Source: an uncultured bacterium
Lineage (GTDB): Bacteria; Bacteroidota; Bacteroidia; Bacteroidales; Bacteroidaceae
Reading direction: 5' to 3'
DNA length: 64,000 bases
Assembly (NCBI GenBank): GCA_945829425.1
Contig: CALZUQ010000005.1
Coordinates: 18,958-82,957, forward strand
The translations under genes were made by a program, and so were the position numbers. Every line of letters starts with the position of its first letter. The first letter of the stretch is position 1. Shown here piece by piece: positions 25,218-34,636 of the stretch. Under the pieces are notes generated by a model. It was not told the origin of the DNA. It saw only the letters and a program-made list of their open reading frames with translations, and did not search any database.

Positions 25218-26546
25218 ATGTACAAGGATTTTCACACAAGACATATACACCTTATTATATATAGGCTGACATTTGTCGTGGCTGCGGTCATGACACTTGC
25301 TGTCGTGGCATGCCGGGACGGCAAGAGCACACTAACGGTCAACCACGTTGTCAGCACACAAGCCGCAAGGTATGTCAACACCTTAGACGCCGACGCTCCA
25401 ACCCTCGCCCTCGCCATGCTCTACGAGAGGCAGGAGAAAGACCGCGAAATAATGAGAAAAGACGAACAGCTGGAAAACCAGGCGGTGATGATCGTAGTCA
25501 GCGCGATAATAATAGCTCTGGCGATATGCTCCATAACGGTCATGACGATATACAGCCGGAAACTGAAGCAGCACAACCAAGCAATCGTCGCCACGATAAA
25601 CCAACTCATGGAACAGCAGGGAGAGCTGGCACGACTGAGAATGGAGAAAAGGGACGGGAAGGCGAAAGTGGACCCTGAAGAAATGCGCATGGCTCACGCC
25701 GTTGAGATGCTGCGCGACGACCGGCGCATCGAGTACATAGTGAGGGACGGGGGCTTCGACAGCACGGAGGCGTTTACACGGAAATTCTACCGCCGCTTCG
25801 GCATCTCACCGATATCTTACCGGAAATGGGCCATGAAGGTAGGAACGGCGAACAGCGAAGAGACAGAAGATAGGGCGGACAGGGCGAAAGAGACGTTCCT
25901 CAAGAACGTGTCGCATGAGCTTCGCACTCCGCTGAACCAGATTTTCGGCTTCGTACAACTGCTCACCGACCCTGACGTGGAACTGGGAAAAGAGGAGAAG
26001 AAGGAGTATAACAACATCATTAAGGAACAGACGAAGCACATGACTGCCATGCTGAGCAAGTTCCTCGAAATATCGGAATACGAAAACAGCGACGCACTGC
26101 TGACTATGGAGACGGTAAACATCAGGGAGCTTATGGAACAGACCATGGAGAGCCTGCCGAAACCGAAGCCGGGAGTGGAAGTGACCTTCCGGAACAACAG
26201 CGGAGAGGAAACGGTGGTGAGCAACAAGAGAGGGCTGATGCGGATAATACAGTGCCTCATGGGCAACGCACAGAAATTTACCGACGAGGGGTATATTGCC
26301 ATAGAATGCACCAAGCGGAAGCAGGGGAACATCGTGTTCTCTGTGACAGACACGGGAAGGGGCATAAGCGAAGAGCAGAAAGGGCATATCTTCGAAAGAT
26401 TCTATAAAGGCGACAACTTCGTGCCGGGAACGGGGCTCGGACTACCGTTGGCACGCGAGATAGCCAAGCGCATGAAGGCTGACATAACCCTAGACGAGAC
26501 ATACCGCGCTAAAGGTGCACGCTTCGTACTGGTGCTGCCAACGTAA
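25218..26546 (+). CDS. Sensor histidine kinase with an AraC-type half domain before HisKA
   Basis: 442 residues. N-terminus with a lipobox-like VVAC at residue 32, a short periplasmic part (about 33-88), membrane helix 89-112, coiled linker, then residues 157-204 (RRIEYIVRDGGFDSTEAFTR, KFYRRFGISPISYRKWA) that match the second helix-turn-helix of AraC regulators. HisKA follows (NVSHELRTPLN, His233), then HATPase (NAQKFT, DTGRGI, GTGLGLPLA). In the usual hybrid two-component systems of this phylum the AraC domain is at the C-terminus after a receiver; here it precedes the kinase core and there is no receiver. The start codon is uncertain because the dispersed motif (25247-25265) falls inside the first 20 codons. 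No response regulator is adjacent. Confidence 0.85.
   Translation: MYKDFHTRHIHLIIYRLTFVVAAVMTLAVVACRDGKSTLTVNHVVSTQAARYVNTLDADAPTLALAMLYERQEKDREIMRKDEQLENQAVMIVVSAIIIALAICSITVMTIYSRKLKQHNQAIVATINQLMEQQGELARLRMEKRDGKAKVDPEEMRMAHAVEMLRDDRRIEYIVRDGGFDSTEAFTRKFYRRFGISPISYRKWAMKVGTANSEETEDRADRAKETFLKNVSHELRTPLNQIFGFVQLLTDPDVELGKEEKKEYNNIIKEQTKHMTAMLSKFLEISEYENSDALLTMETVNIRELMEQTMESLPKPKPGVEVTFRNNSGEETVVSNKRGLMRIIQCLMGNAQKFTDEGYIAIECTKRKQGNIVFSVTDTGRGISEEQKGHIFERFYKGDNFVPGTGLGLPLAREIAKRMKADITLDETYRAKGARFVLVLPT
25247..25265. repeat. Dispersed motif ACACCTTATTATATATAGG
   Basis: A copy of the dispersed motif inside the annotated 5' end of the kinase gene. In all other long-form cases it is intergenic, which raises doubt about the kinase start. 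Confidence 0.65.
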
Positions 26547-26594
26547 AGGCGTAGAAACGCTATGAGCCGGCGAAAGGCAATAAAAAGGCAGGTA

Positions 26595-26658
26595 AAACGG
26601 ACTCTGAACAAGGAAAAACGGACTCTGAGGAAGGGAAAGAGACTTCTGAAGAGACGGA
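26595..26658. repeat. 21-bp tandem array
   Basis: Units at 26595-26615 and 26616-26636 (AAACGGACTCTGA + 8) and a diverged third (26637-26658), directly after the kinase gene. Confidence 0.85.
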
Positions 26659-26781
26659 AAGCAATGGAAGAACGGGGATAAAAGGAAGGCAAAGAGCGCA
26701 AAAACTCCATGAAATGTCTCATACTTGCAAGAATAATGAGAAAAAAACATGAGAAAAATTGCGTATTAAAAAAATATGTTG

Positions 26782-26789
26782 TAACTTTG
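26782..26789 (+). promoter_or_regulatory. tRNA-Pro -7 element
   Basis: TAACTTTG, 43 bases upstream of the tRNA. Confidence 0.65.
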
Positions 26790-26832
26790 CACCCGCTAAA
26801 GCTTCCAGGAGTATGTTCCAGAAGCTGGAAGA

Positions 26833-26905
26833 CGGGATGTAGCGCAGTTGGTAGCGCACTACGTTCGGGACGTAGGGGTCGGGCGTTCGAGTCGCCTCAT
26901 CCCGA
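26833..26905 (+). tRNA. tRNA-Pro (CGG)
   Basis: 73 bases: acceptor CGGGATG/CATCCCG, D arm GCGCAGTTGGTAGCGC, anticodon stem CTACG/CGTAG with loop TTCGGGA (anticodon CGG), T arm GGGCG TTCGAGT CGCCT, discriminator A. CCA is not encoded. Confidence 0.96.
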
Positions 26906-26939
26906 CAAGAGCTTGGCAGAATTCTCTGCCAAGCTCTTG
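26906..26939 (+). terminator. Hairpin after tRNA-Pro
   Basis: CAAGAGCTTGGCAGA-ATTC-TCTGCCAAGCTCTTG, a perfect 15-bp stem directly after the tRNA. There is no T tract, so it may act in processing as well as termination. Confidence 0.7.
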
Positions 26940-27010
26940 CGCAAATAAGGGGGAGGGACTGCGGCAAGCAGGAAAAAAACCGTCACCCCTGAAATAATAA
27001 AATATTGACG

Positions 27011-27036
27011 GTGGGCATTAACAGAACCCACCTTAA
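27011..27036 (+). promoter_or_regulatory. trpS leader hairpin with motif ATTAACAGAACCCACCTTA
   Basis: GGTGGG (27011-27016) pairs with CCCACC (27028-27033) around CATTAACAGAA. The motif recurs before cdaA and before the helix-hairpin-helix gene. Confidence 0.5.
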
Positions 27037-27054
27037 CTAAAAAACGAACTTTTT

Positions 27055-28140
27055 ATGGAGAAAGTAATACTTACTGGCGACCGCCCAACAGGCAAGCTGC
27101 ATATCGGGCATTACGTCGGGTCGCTGCGCCGCCGTGTGGAGTTGCAGAATTCCGGCGAGTTTGACAAGATATTCATCATGATTGCCGACGCACAGGCTTT
27201 GACCGACAACGCCGACAACCCGGAGAAGATTCGCCAGAACGTCATAGAGGTGGCTCTCGACTATCTTGCTGCCGGACTCGACCCTGAGAAGTGTAACATC
27301 TTCATACAGTCTGCCGTGCCGGAACTGACAGAGCTGACATTCTATTACATGAACCTCGTCAGCGTACAGCGTCTGCAACGTAACCCTACGGTAAAGACGG
27401 AGCTGGAGATGAGGAAGTTTGAGGGAGGAACACCTACGGGCTTCTTCACATACCCTATCTCGCAGGCGGCGGACATAACGCTCTTCAAGGCTACCACGGT
27501 GCCTGTCGGAGAAGACCAGAAGCCTATGCTGGAGCAGACGAACGAGATAGTAAGGCGTTTCAACCATATATACGGCGAGACACTCGTAGAACCAAAGATC
27601 TTGCTGCCGGAAAATGCGGCATGTCTCCGACTGCCGGGCACCGACGGCAAGGCGAAGATGTCCAAGTCACTCGGAAACTGCATATACCTCTCTGACTCGC
27701 CAAAGGAACTGAAGAAAAAGGTAAACTCCATGTACACCGACCCGGAGCATATACACATAGAGCAGCCGGGACACCTCGAAGGAAACACGGTATTCACATA
27801 TCTCGACGCATTCTGCACCGACGAGGACTTCCAGAAGTTCCTGCCGGAATACGCCAACCTCGACGCGCTGAAGGAGCACTACACACGTGGAGGACTCGGC
27901 GACGGCACATGTAAGAAATTCCTGTATAACGTACTCAACGACAGGCTGGAGCCTATGCGCCAACGCAGGAAAGAGTATGAGAAGGACATTGCCGGAGTTT
28001 ACGACATTCTCCGCAGAGGCACTCAGGCGGCTCGAGAGGTGGGCATGAAGACTCTCGCAGAGGTGCGCCACGCCATGAGGATAGACTATTTCGACGACAA
28101 GGAACTTATCGAGGAGCAACAGAAGAAATATCAGGGATAA
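27055..28140 (+). CDS. trpS: Tryptophanyl-tRNA synthetase
   Basis: 361 residues, class I synthetase charging tRNA-Trp in the cytoplasm. The HIGH motif is intact ([12 protein letters not shown], residues 16-19) and KMSKS appears as [11 protein letters not shown]. The region [19 protein letters not shown] matches the tryptophan-specific core. Length is slightly above the 330 residues of E. coli TrpS, normal for this phylum. The gene has a short hairpin leader and an intrinsic terminator and seems monocistronic. Confidence 0.96.
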   Translation: MEKVILTGDRPTGKLHIGHYVGSLRRRVELQNSGEFDKIFIMIADAQALTDNADNPEKIRQNVIEVALDYLAAGLDPEKCNIFIQSAVPELTELTFYYMNLVSVQRLQRNPTVKTELEMRKFEGGTPTGFFTYPISQAADITLFKATTVPVGEDQKPMLEQTNEIVRRFNHIYGETLVEPKILLPENAACLRLPGTDGKAKMSKSLGNCIYLSDSPKELKKKVNSMYTDPEHIHIEQPGHLEGNTVFTYLDAFCTDEDFQKFLPEYANLDALKEHYTRGGLGDGTCKKFLYNVLNDRLEPMRQRRKEYEKDIAGVYDILRRGTQAAREVGMKTLAEVRHAMRIDYFDDKELIEEQQKKYQG

Positions 28141-28224
28141 CATCCCTTGGAAAGGTTGCGACATCATACATGACATGACCTTTCAACCGTTTCGGCATAG
28201 AGACGTCTCGGAACGGTAAAACTT

Positions 28225-28267
28225 TAAGCCCTGTAAGCAGACCGTCAGTGTCAGCTTACAGGGCTTA
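28225..28267 (+). terminator. Terminator after trpS
   Basis: TAAGCCCTGTAAGC pairs perfectly with GCTTACAGGGCTTA (14 bp) around a 15-base loop, followed by TTATGTTT. Confidence 0.75.
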
Positions 28268-28391
28268 TTATGTTTGGCTATGAGCTTGCCAAACGTAGTT
28301 ACGGGCGTGCCTTTCTCCGTTTTCTACGTTAGCACTGCATAGTTACGGACTTGAATAGATACACATTGTACGCAGCGTTTATCATTCAAGA

Positions 28392-28685
28392 CTATATCGA
28401 CTGCTCGATGTTCCAAACGAAAGCACGGAGTCCGAGCAGAGGGTTGTCGACATCGAGCTTGCGGAGCCTCGCAAGGAGGGGTTCTACACGCTGGTCGTCA
28501 ACGACGGTGATTACCGCCTCGTTCATAGCCGGCCAGGCATGTGAGCCGAGGTGCGGCTCGCCGGTTGACGTGCCGCACCCCCCGACATCTCTCAGGAGTG
28601 TATAACCTCTGCATAAAGAGGATTTCAGAATGTCCGCCACGGCATCATGATGTGCCTGGTCGTAGGTTATAAAGACTGATTTCAT
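28392..28685 (-). CDS. PII-like small protein linked to RND efflux
   Basis: 97 residues. The pattern FITYDQAHHDAVADIL, TGEPHLGSHAWPAMNEAVITVV, and the end GLRAFVWNIEQSI suggest a ferredoxin-like PII-type fold, a family of small trimeric regulators often encoded beside transporters. It lies 105 bases downstream of the RND pump gene on the same strand and may be the last gene of that operon. The ligand and partner are unknown; control of the pump is an inference from position only. Confidence 0.7.
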   Translation of the reverse strand: MKSVFITYDQAHHDAVADILKSSLCRGYTLLRDVGGCGTSTGEPHLGSHAWPAMNEAVITVVDDQRVEPLLARLRKLDVDNPLLGLRAFVWNIEQSI

Positions 28686-28790
28686 GATATGAATACAGAT
28701 TTCGTGATAATTCTACAGATTACGTGATGTGAATAACATGTAAAGCAATGAGAAAGACATGCTGAGTGATGCAAGAAACAGCCACAGCCC

Positions 28791-31700
28791 TTATTTTATC
28801 TCACGCTTCTTAATACGCTCAGCCTTCGTACGCTCCCAATATTCGTCAAGCTCACGGTCATCACGTAGCTTCCTGCGCTGGCGTTTCACGCCAATGCCTC
28901 CGAAGACGCAGAACATGGCAGGGACGTAGATAAGCGTGAGGAGCGTCGAGACACACAAGCCGCCAATGACGGAAACACCGAGAGGACGCCACATCTCAGA
29001 GCCGACACCCTGGCTGATAGCCATAGGAAGCATACCGAGAATGGTCGTCATGGTGGTCATGAGAATAGGACGCAGACGCGAACGGGCAGCGAGCACGGCG
29101 GAGCGCGTCAGGGAGTTGCCTCGTTCTCTCAGGAGGTTGGTGTAGTCAATGAGCACGATACCATTCTTCACCACAATGCCTATGAGCATGATGCTGCCGA
29201 GCATAGACATGATATTGAGGTTCGTACCTGTTACGAGCAGTGCAAGTATGATGCCCGAGAAGGCGAAAGGCACGGAGAGCATGATGATGAACGGATAGGT
29301 GAGAGACTCAAACTGAGCCGCCATGACGATGAAGACAAGGATGATGATGAGGATGCCAAGCGTACCGAGGTCACGGTTGGAGTCCTGCTGGTCTTCATAA
29401 GAACCCGCCACCTGTATGGTCACACCGTTAGGTATGGTGAGCTGGTCGTAGAGCGACTCGCCAAGCTCCACGCCTTCTGAGAGGGCGTGGCCGTCGGCGA
29501 GTACGGCACTCACGGTGACGTAACGCTGGCGGTCCTTGCGCTCTATGGTCGGCGGTATGGCGCTCTCGGTTATCGTAGCCACGTCGCGGACACGTATATT
29601 CTGTCCGAAGCCATTGGGTATGAGCATGTTCTCTATATCCTGAACGGTGATACGCGCAGTAGGTTCATAGCGCACCTTGATGTCGTATTCGTCGCCGTCC
29701 TCACGGAAGTAAGACATCTGCGAGCCTGAGATGAGGTTACGGACATATCCCGCTGCGGTGCTCATGCCAAGGTTCTGCATGGCGAGCTTGTCACGGTCGA
29801 AGTTGACGAGGATCTCGGGCTGGTAGTCGGAGCGTGAGATGAACACCTGCGTCACCATGTCCGAACGGCGCAGATGGTCAGAAAGCTGGTTTGCCACACT
29901 GCCAGTGTTGTCCATGTCATAGCCGTAAATCTCGAAGGTGGCTGTAGCTTGTCCGCCCATGGCGTCGTTATGGCTGCCTCCGAGGCTCACCTGATATTTC
30001 ACCAGCTCTGGTATGTCTTTGAGGTCGGCACGCATCTCGTCGCATATCTGCGCAAGACCTTTCTCACGCTCTGTCGACGGCACCATCATGATGTTGAACG
30101 AAATGATATGCGAGCCGTTGTCGGAAAGCGAGGCGAAGGTGTTGTTGTCGTCAGCCTGACCGACGGTGAAGTTACAGGTCTCCATGTCTTTGCCGTAACG
30201 ACGTGTCCACGTCTCGGTAAGGCGTTTGGCAAGGTCCTCAGAGATTTCTACACGCGTGCCGATAGGCAGCTGGAGGGATATGCCGACACGTCCGGAGTCG
30301 TTGGTAGGGAAGAACTCTGACTTTATGCCGCCCAAGGAGGCGAGGAATATAGTGCCGAAGAAGAGTGTTATGCAGGCGCAGAGCACCGTGGCTCGGTGGC
30401 GCACCGCCCAGTTGATACGCCTCTCATACCACACGTCAAGGCTGTCGAGGCCTTTCGTCACCGGGGCATAGAGCTTGGTGAACAGTCCGCTCTGCTTCTT
30501 CTTGAGCTTGAGGAGCAGCGAGCAGAGCATTGGAGTGAAGGTGAGTGCAGAGACGGTAGAGATAGTCATGATGATACACATCATCCAGCCTAACTGCTCG
30601 AAGAGCACGCCCGCCATGCCCGTTACCATGGTGAGTGGGAAGAAGACGGCAATCATCGTAAGCGTCGAGGCAACAACGGAGATGGCTACCTCCTGCGTGG
30701 CGTGGACGGCAGCCTGCTTGGGGGATGAGCCACGCTCGATATGTGTCGTGACGTTCTCAAGCACCACAATGGCGTCATCGACGACGTTGCCTATGGCTAT
30801 GGAAAGACACGACAGGGAAATCATGTTCAGCGAACCGCCTGTAGCATAGAGATACACGAAGGAGGCGATGAGCGACATAGGGATAGTAATCACGATGATT
30901 ACCGTGGCACGCCATCGTCCGAGGAAGATAAACACCACGAGGGCGACGAAGAGCATGGCATAGGCTATCGTCTCCTCAAGAGAGCCTATGGTGTTGAGAA
31001 TATTGTCGGAGGTGTTGACTATGAGTCCGAGCTTCACGTCGGAGGGCAGAGTCTTCTGCAGCTTAGGCAACTCTTTCATCACGGCGTCGGCAATGGCAAC
31101 AGAGTTGGCTCCCGACTGCTTCTGCACGATGATCATGGCTCCCTGCTTGCCGTTGGTGAAGGTGCGCTGCGAGCGTTCCTGAAGGTTGTCGACAATGCGT
31201 GCCACGTCGCGCAGATAGACGTTGACGCCGTTCTTCGTGGCTACGACGACATTATTCATCTGCGAGGGGTCGCTGAACTCGCCCTCCACGCGCACCGTGA
31301 AGGTCTGCGTTCCGATGTCCACCGTACCGTTTGTAACATTGCGGTTCTCGGCGCTGATGGCAGAACTGACCTGCATCGGCGAGAGACCGTAGGCCTCCAT
31401 CTTCTGCGGGTCGAGATAGACGTTGACCTCACGCTCCGGGGCACCGGCGATACTTACTGAGCCAACGCCGTCGATACGTGCGAGAGGGTTGGCAACGTTG
31501 TCGTCGAGGATTTTATACAACGCTTTCTGCGACTCGTCCGCCTGTACGGAGAGCATCAGAATAGGTATCATGTCGGTGGAGAACTTGAAGATGATAGGTG
31601 TCTGAACCTCGTCGGGCAAGGAGTTCGACACCATGTCGAGCTTGTCGCGGACATCGTTGGTCAATGCGTCAATGTCGTAGCCGTATTCAAACTGAAGCGT

Positions 31701-31973
31701 TATGACGCTGACGTTCTCCCTTGACTGCGACGTGATATGTTTCAGATGCTCAACAGCGTTGAGTGTGTTCTCAAGCGGGCGTGTAACGTTGTTCTCAATG
31801 TCATTTGCCGACGCACCGTTATAGTACGTCATTACCATGATGGTGTTGGTGTCTATGTCCGGATAAAGGTCGATAGGAAGCTTTATCAACGAGAAGATAC
31901 CAAAGATTATGACGGCGGCGAAACAGAGGCTCGTCATGATCGGTCGTTTGACCGCTCCTTCATATAGTGTCAT
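28791..31973 (-). CDS. RND family efflux permease
   Basis: 1060 residues, the inner-membrane proton-driven pump of a tripartite exporter. It begins with the standard first helix (RPIMTSLCFAAVIIFGIFSL) and the YPDIDTNTIMVMTYY porter entry, has helix 4 with charged Asp residues (CLSIAIGNVVDDAIVVLENV) that carry protons, and two large periplasmic loops typical of HAE1/AcrB-type multidrug pumps. The C-terminus is basic. The substrate cannot be told. Gene order TolC-adaptor-pump on the minus strand indicates one operon. Confidence 0.95.
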   Translation of the reverse strand: MTLYEGAVKRPIMTSLCFAAVIIFGIFSLIKLPIDLYPDIDTNTIMVMTYYNGASANDIENNVTRPLENTLNAVEHLKHITSQSRENVSVITLQFEYGYDIDALTNDVRDKLDMVSNSLPDEVQTPIIFKFSTDMIPILMLSVQADESQKALYKILDDNVANPLARIDGVGSVSIAGAPEREVNVYLDPQKMEAYGLSPMQVSSAISAENRNVTNGTVDIGTQTFTVRVEGEFSDPSQMNNVVVATKNGVNVYLRDVARIVDNLQERSQRTFTNGKQGAMIIVQKQSGANSVAIADAVMKELPKLQKTLPSDVKLGLIVNTSDNILNTIGSLEETIAYAMLFVALVVFIFLGRWRATVIIVITIPMSLIASFVYLYATGGSLNMISLSCLSIAIGNVVDDAIVVLENVTTHIERGSSPKQAAVHATQEVAISVVASTLTMIAVFFPLTMVTGMAGVLFEQLGWMMCIIMTISTVSALTFTPMLCSLLLKLKKKQSGLFTKLYAPVTKGLDSLDVWYERRINWAVRHRATVLCACITLFFGTIFLASLGGIKSEFFPTNDSGRVGISLQLPIGTRVEISEDLAKRLTETWTRRYGKDMETCNFTVGQADDNNTFASLSDNGSHIISFNIMMVPSTEREKGLAQICDEMRADLKDIPELVKYQVSLGGSHNDAMGGQATATFEIYGYDMDNTGSVANQLSDHLRRSDMVTQVFISRSDYQPEILVNFDRDKLAMQNLGMSTAAGYVRNLISGSQMSYFREDGDEYDIKVRYEPTARITVQDIENMLIPNGFGQNIRVRDVATITESAIPPTIERKDRQRYVTVSAVLADGHALSEGVELGESLYDQLTIPNGVTIQVAGSYEDQQDSNRDLGTLGILIIILVFIVMAAQFESLTYPFIIMLSVPFAFSGIILALLVTGTNLNIMSMLGSIMLIGIVVKNGIVLIDYTNLLRERGNSLTRSAVLAARSRLRPILMTTMTTILGMLPMAISQGVGSEMWRPLGVSVIGGLCVSTLLTLIYVPAMFCVFGGIGVKRQRRKLRDDRELDEYWERTKAERIKKREIK

Positions 31974-32026
31974 TCTGCTGGATTTTCAAAAAATAATACA
32001 ATGTGAGTGGAAAGAGGTGCAGGAGG

Positions 32027-33040
32027 CTATTTCACCACCTCCACCTTACGACCGTTGGCAAGACGGCTCTGCCCTGCCACAACGACATAGCTGCCGTCGG
32101 CAACGCCGGAGAACACCTCATAGGTCTTGCCGATATGCTTGCCCAGCTCCACCTTATTATATGATACGGTCTTCGCCGTAGGGTTATAGACATAGACATA
32201 ACGGTCTCCGGCACCAATCTGCTTCACGAGAGCCTCGTCGGGTATTAGGACATGCTTCTCGCTGCCGAAGTTGACGGTGGCACGGGCGAACATGCCGGGA
32301 CGCACCTTCAGGGCGTTGTTGCTGATGGTAATCTCTACGGGGAAGGTGTGGGTAGCCTCATCAACCTTCGGATAGACAATGGTCACCTTGCCCGAGAAGG
32401 TCTCCCCGGGATATGCGTCAAGGGCGATGTCTATGCCCATGCCGCACTTCATGTCGCGGTATCTGGTTTCAGAGACATTGATGAGAAGCTTGACAGGGTT
32501 AATCTGTTCTATGGTAAGGATAGGCGTTCCGTTGTACATGTCGCCGTTGTCGTAGTTACGTGCTGTCACAACGCCGCTGATAGGAGCATAGAGCTGTGTG
32601 TTCTGTGACATCTGCCGCAGCTGTGTCTCCATGACGTCGAGCTGCATCTTGGCGTTGTCATACTCTGCCTTGCTCGCTCCTCCTATTTCGTAGAGCTGTC
32701 GTGTGCGGTTAAACTCCAGTTTCTGGTTCTCCACCTGAAGCTTCAGCTGACGGAGGCTGGAAGCGTCAAGCTGCACTACGGACTGACCTTTCTTCACCTG
32801 GTCGCCCACTTCAACAAGTATCTTCTCTATGCGGTAGGGAGTGTTCGGAGAGATATTGTTCTTAACCTCGCTCTCCACTATTGCAGTGTACACCTCTGTC
32901 TGCGGCAGGAGGTCGCTCTTCACTTGCATAATCTTAACCTGTGGCAGTTCCTCTGCCACGCTGCCGGCTTGCTCTTTGTTCTTGTTTCCGCAACTGCATA
33001 TCACTGTTATGACAGCTGCGAGTAAAAAATATTTCTTCAT
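32027..33040 (-). CDS. RND efflux periplasmic adaptor lipoprotein
   Basis: 337 residues. Lipoprotein signal MKKYFLLAAVITVICSC, then the membrane-fusion-protein layout: barrel-sandwich/lipoyl halves (ILVEVGDQVKKGQSVVQLDA and YAPISGVVTARNYDNGDMYN) on both sides of a helical hairpin, a beta-barrel, and a membrane-proximal domain ending VVAGQSRLANGRKVEVVK. It bridges the inner-membrane pump and the TolC-like channel. It lies 24 bases after the TolC gene and 53 bases before the pump gene. Confidence 0.94.
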   Translation of the reverse strand: MKKYFLLAAVITVICSCGNKNKEQAGSVAEELPQVKIMQVKSDLLPQTEVYTAIVESEVKNNISPNTPYRIEKILVEVGDQVKKGQSVVQLDASSLRQLKLQVENQKLEFNRTRQLYEIGGASKAEYDNAKMQLDVMETQLRQMSQNTQLYAPISGVVTARNYDNGDMYNGTPILTIEQINPVKLLINVSETRYRDMKCGMGIDIALDAYPGETFSGKVTIVYPKVDEATHTFPVEITISNNALKVRPGMFARATVNFGSEKHVLIPDEALVKQIGAGDRYVYVYNPTAKTVSYNKVELGKHIGKTYEVFSGVADGSYVVVAGQSRLANGRKVEVVK

Positions 33041-33064
33041 ATCTGTATTTTACGCGTTTACGGT

Positions 33065-34384
33065 TTATTCCCTGCCAAGGGTGTAGTCAAGGTCTGCCTT
33101 GTTCTGCAGATAGTCGTATATGCTTTGGCTGTACGACAGCTCCGTCTGTACCAGAGCCGTCTCGCTCTGGTTCAGCTCGAGTATTGTGCCCCGCCCTACC
33201 TCATAACGTTTTGAGGATATGACGACAGCCTTGTTTGCCTGACGCACGGCTTCGCGGTCGGACTCGATCTTCGAGATTGTCTTGATCATGTTCTGACGGT
33301 AGCTCTCTGCCGCCATTGATATCTGGCGGTAAGTGTTTTCACGTGTGTCGTTAAGTTGCGAGAGCTGTATCCTGTTGTTCTTCAGCTTTGTCCAGTTGCT
33401 TGCCTGGAAGAGAGGTATGCTCAATCCGAACGAAAGGGTCGAACTGGGAGAGTAACTGTATTTGAAGAGGTTCCAGTTGTCGTTGGAATAGGAAGAATAC
33501 TGTCCGGTAAGCTGCATGCCCAACGTTGGCATGAAATTCGTGCGGAGCAGCTTGCGTGTGCGCTCAAGGAGCGAGCGGTTATGGTCTAACTGTCGCAGCG
33601 TGGAGTTGTTGGAGATTTCCGCCGGAACGACACTGGCGTTCTCTAACGTCAGCAACGTTTCGTAAGCCTTCAGTGAGTCGTTGACATTCAGCGTGATGTC
33701 GGTATCAATGCCCATAAGCACCTTAAGCTGAAGCATGGCGAGGGAGAGTCCGGTCTCCGCACCTACCACACTGGAGTGCATGTTACGCATCTGGACCTCT
33801 GCGGTAATCTTGTCATATTCGCTGACGCGTCCTGCCTCATACTTGCTGTTCACCACGTCGTAGTTCTCCTTAGAGACGTTATAGCTCTTCTCAATGACGT
33901 CACGGCTGTCTTTCGAGAGGAGCACGCCGTAATACGCTTTGGTAACCTGGTTGACAAGGTCAAGGCGTGAGCCGCGGGCTTTCTCCTGCGAGAGGAGGAT
34001 ATCCTCTTTCGTAAGCCGCATATTCTGATAGACGGCAGGGGCAAAGAGGGGAAGGGATAGCGACACGCCGCCCGTAGCTGTCGTCGAGCCGTCCATGCCC
34101 ATCTTAAACTCGCCCATGGCGGTCTTTATCGCTGCCACCTGAATGCTGTGCTGAAGCCCGAGGTCGGCGCTGACGGTAGGGAGCAGTGCCTGCCATGCCT
34201 CTGTGTCGGCAACTTTCTTCAGTTCTATCTCTTTGTCTGCAACTTTAATGGTGGGGTTCTCCGCCAAGGCTATCTCTATGGCTTTCTCCAACGTAAGGTC
34301 GAGGACAGCTTCCTGAGCTGATGTCACAACGGGCAGAAAGACCAATGAGCAGAGAACAATCTTCTTAAAACTTAATTTGTTCAT
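33065..34384 (-). CDS. TolC family outer-membrane efflux channel
   Basis: 439 residues with a signal peptide (MNKLSFKKIVLCSLVFLPVVTSAQ) and the duplicated helical pattern of TolC proteins (LEKAIEIALAENPTIKVADK; later KYEAGRVSEYDKITAEVQMR and RYEVGRGTILELNQSETALV, the two equivalent repeats). It forms the outer-membrane exit duct of the exporter. It is first in the operon, with a TAnnTTTG promoter element 47 bases upstream. Confidence 0.95.
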   Translation of the reverse strand: MNKLSFKKIVLCSLVFLPVVTSAQEAVLDLTLEKAIEIALAENPTIKVADKEIELKKVADTEAWQALLPTVSADLGLQHSIQVAAIKTAMGEFKMGMDGSTTATGGVSLSLPLFAPAVYQNMRLTKEDILLSQEKARGSRLDLVNQVTKAYYGVLLSKDSRDVIEKSYNVSKENYDVVNSKYEAGRVSEYDKITAEVQMRNMHSSVVGAETGLSLAMLQLKVLMGIDTDITLNVNDSLKAYETLLTLENASVVPAEISNNSTLRQLDHNRSLLERTRKLLRTNFMPTLGMQLTGQYSSYSNDNWNLFKYSYSPSSTLSFGLSIPLFQASNWTKLKNNRIQLSQLNDTRENTYRQISMAAESYRQNMIKTISKIESDREAVRQANKAVVISSKRYEVGRGTILELNQSETALVQTELSYSQSIYDYLQNKADLDYTLGRE

Positions 34385-34430
34385 CTTACTTTTTTAACAT
34401 AAAAAACATCTACAATTCGTAAACCAAGTG

Positions 34431-34438
34431 CAAAGATA
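34431..34438 (-). promoter_or_regulatory. Efflux operon -7 element
   Basis: TATCTTTG on the minus strand upstream of the TolC gene. Confidence 0.65.
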
Positions 34439-34560
34439 TAGTTTTGTAAGCAATTAATTAAAATAGATTATCCTTATTAATAATAATTAACCATAGAAAC
34501 TGAATTATGTATAAAGTTTAGACAACAGGCTGTCAATTCAATGAGTATTAGCGAAAAAAA

Positions 34561-34612
34561 ATGAGGACGGCACGGCGCAAGGGATAGAGCCTTGCAACCA
34601 TGCTGTCCTCAT
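34561..34612 (-). terminator. Terminator of the S9 peptidase gene
   Basis: On the minus strand ATGAGGAC/GTCCTCAT closes a two-part stem (inner CAAGG/CCTTG) followed by TTTTTTTCGC, 25 bases after the peptidase stop codon. Confidence 0.8.
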
Positions 34613-34636
34613 ATATAAGGAATAAAGATTAGCCGC

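Noticed and set aside
26990-27054. T-box or attenuator before trpS
   Set aside because: No T-box sequence or tryptophan-rich leader peptide; only a short hairpin motif is seen.
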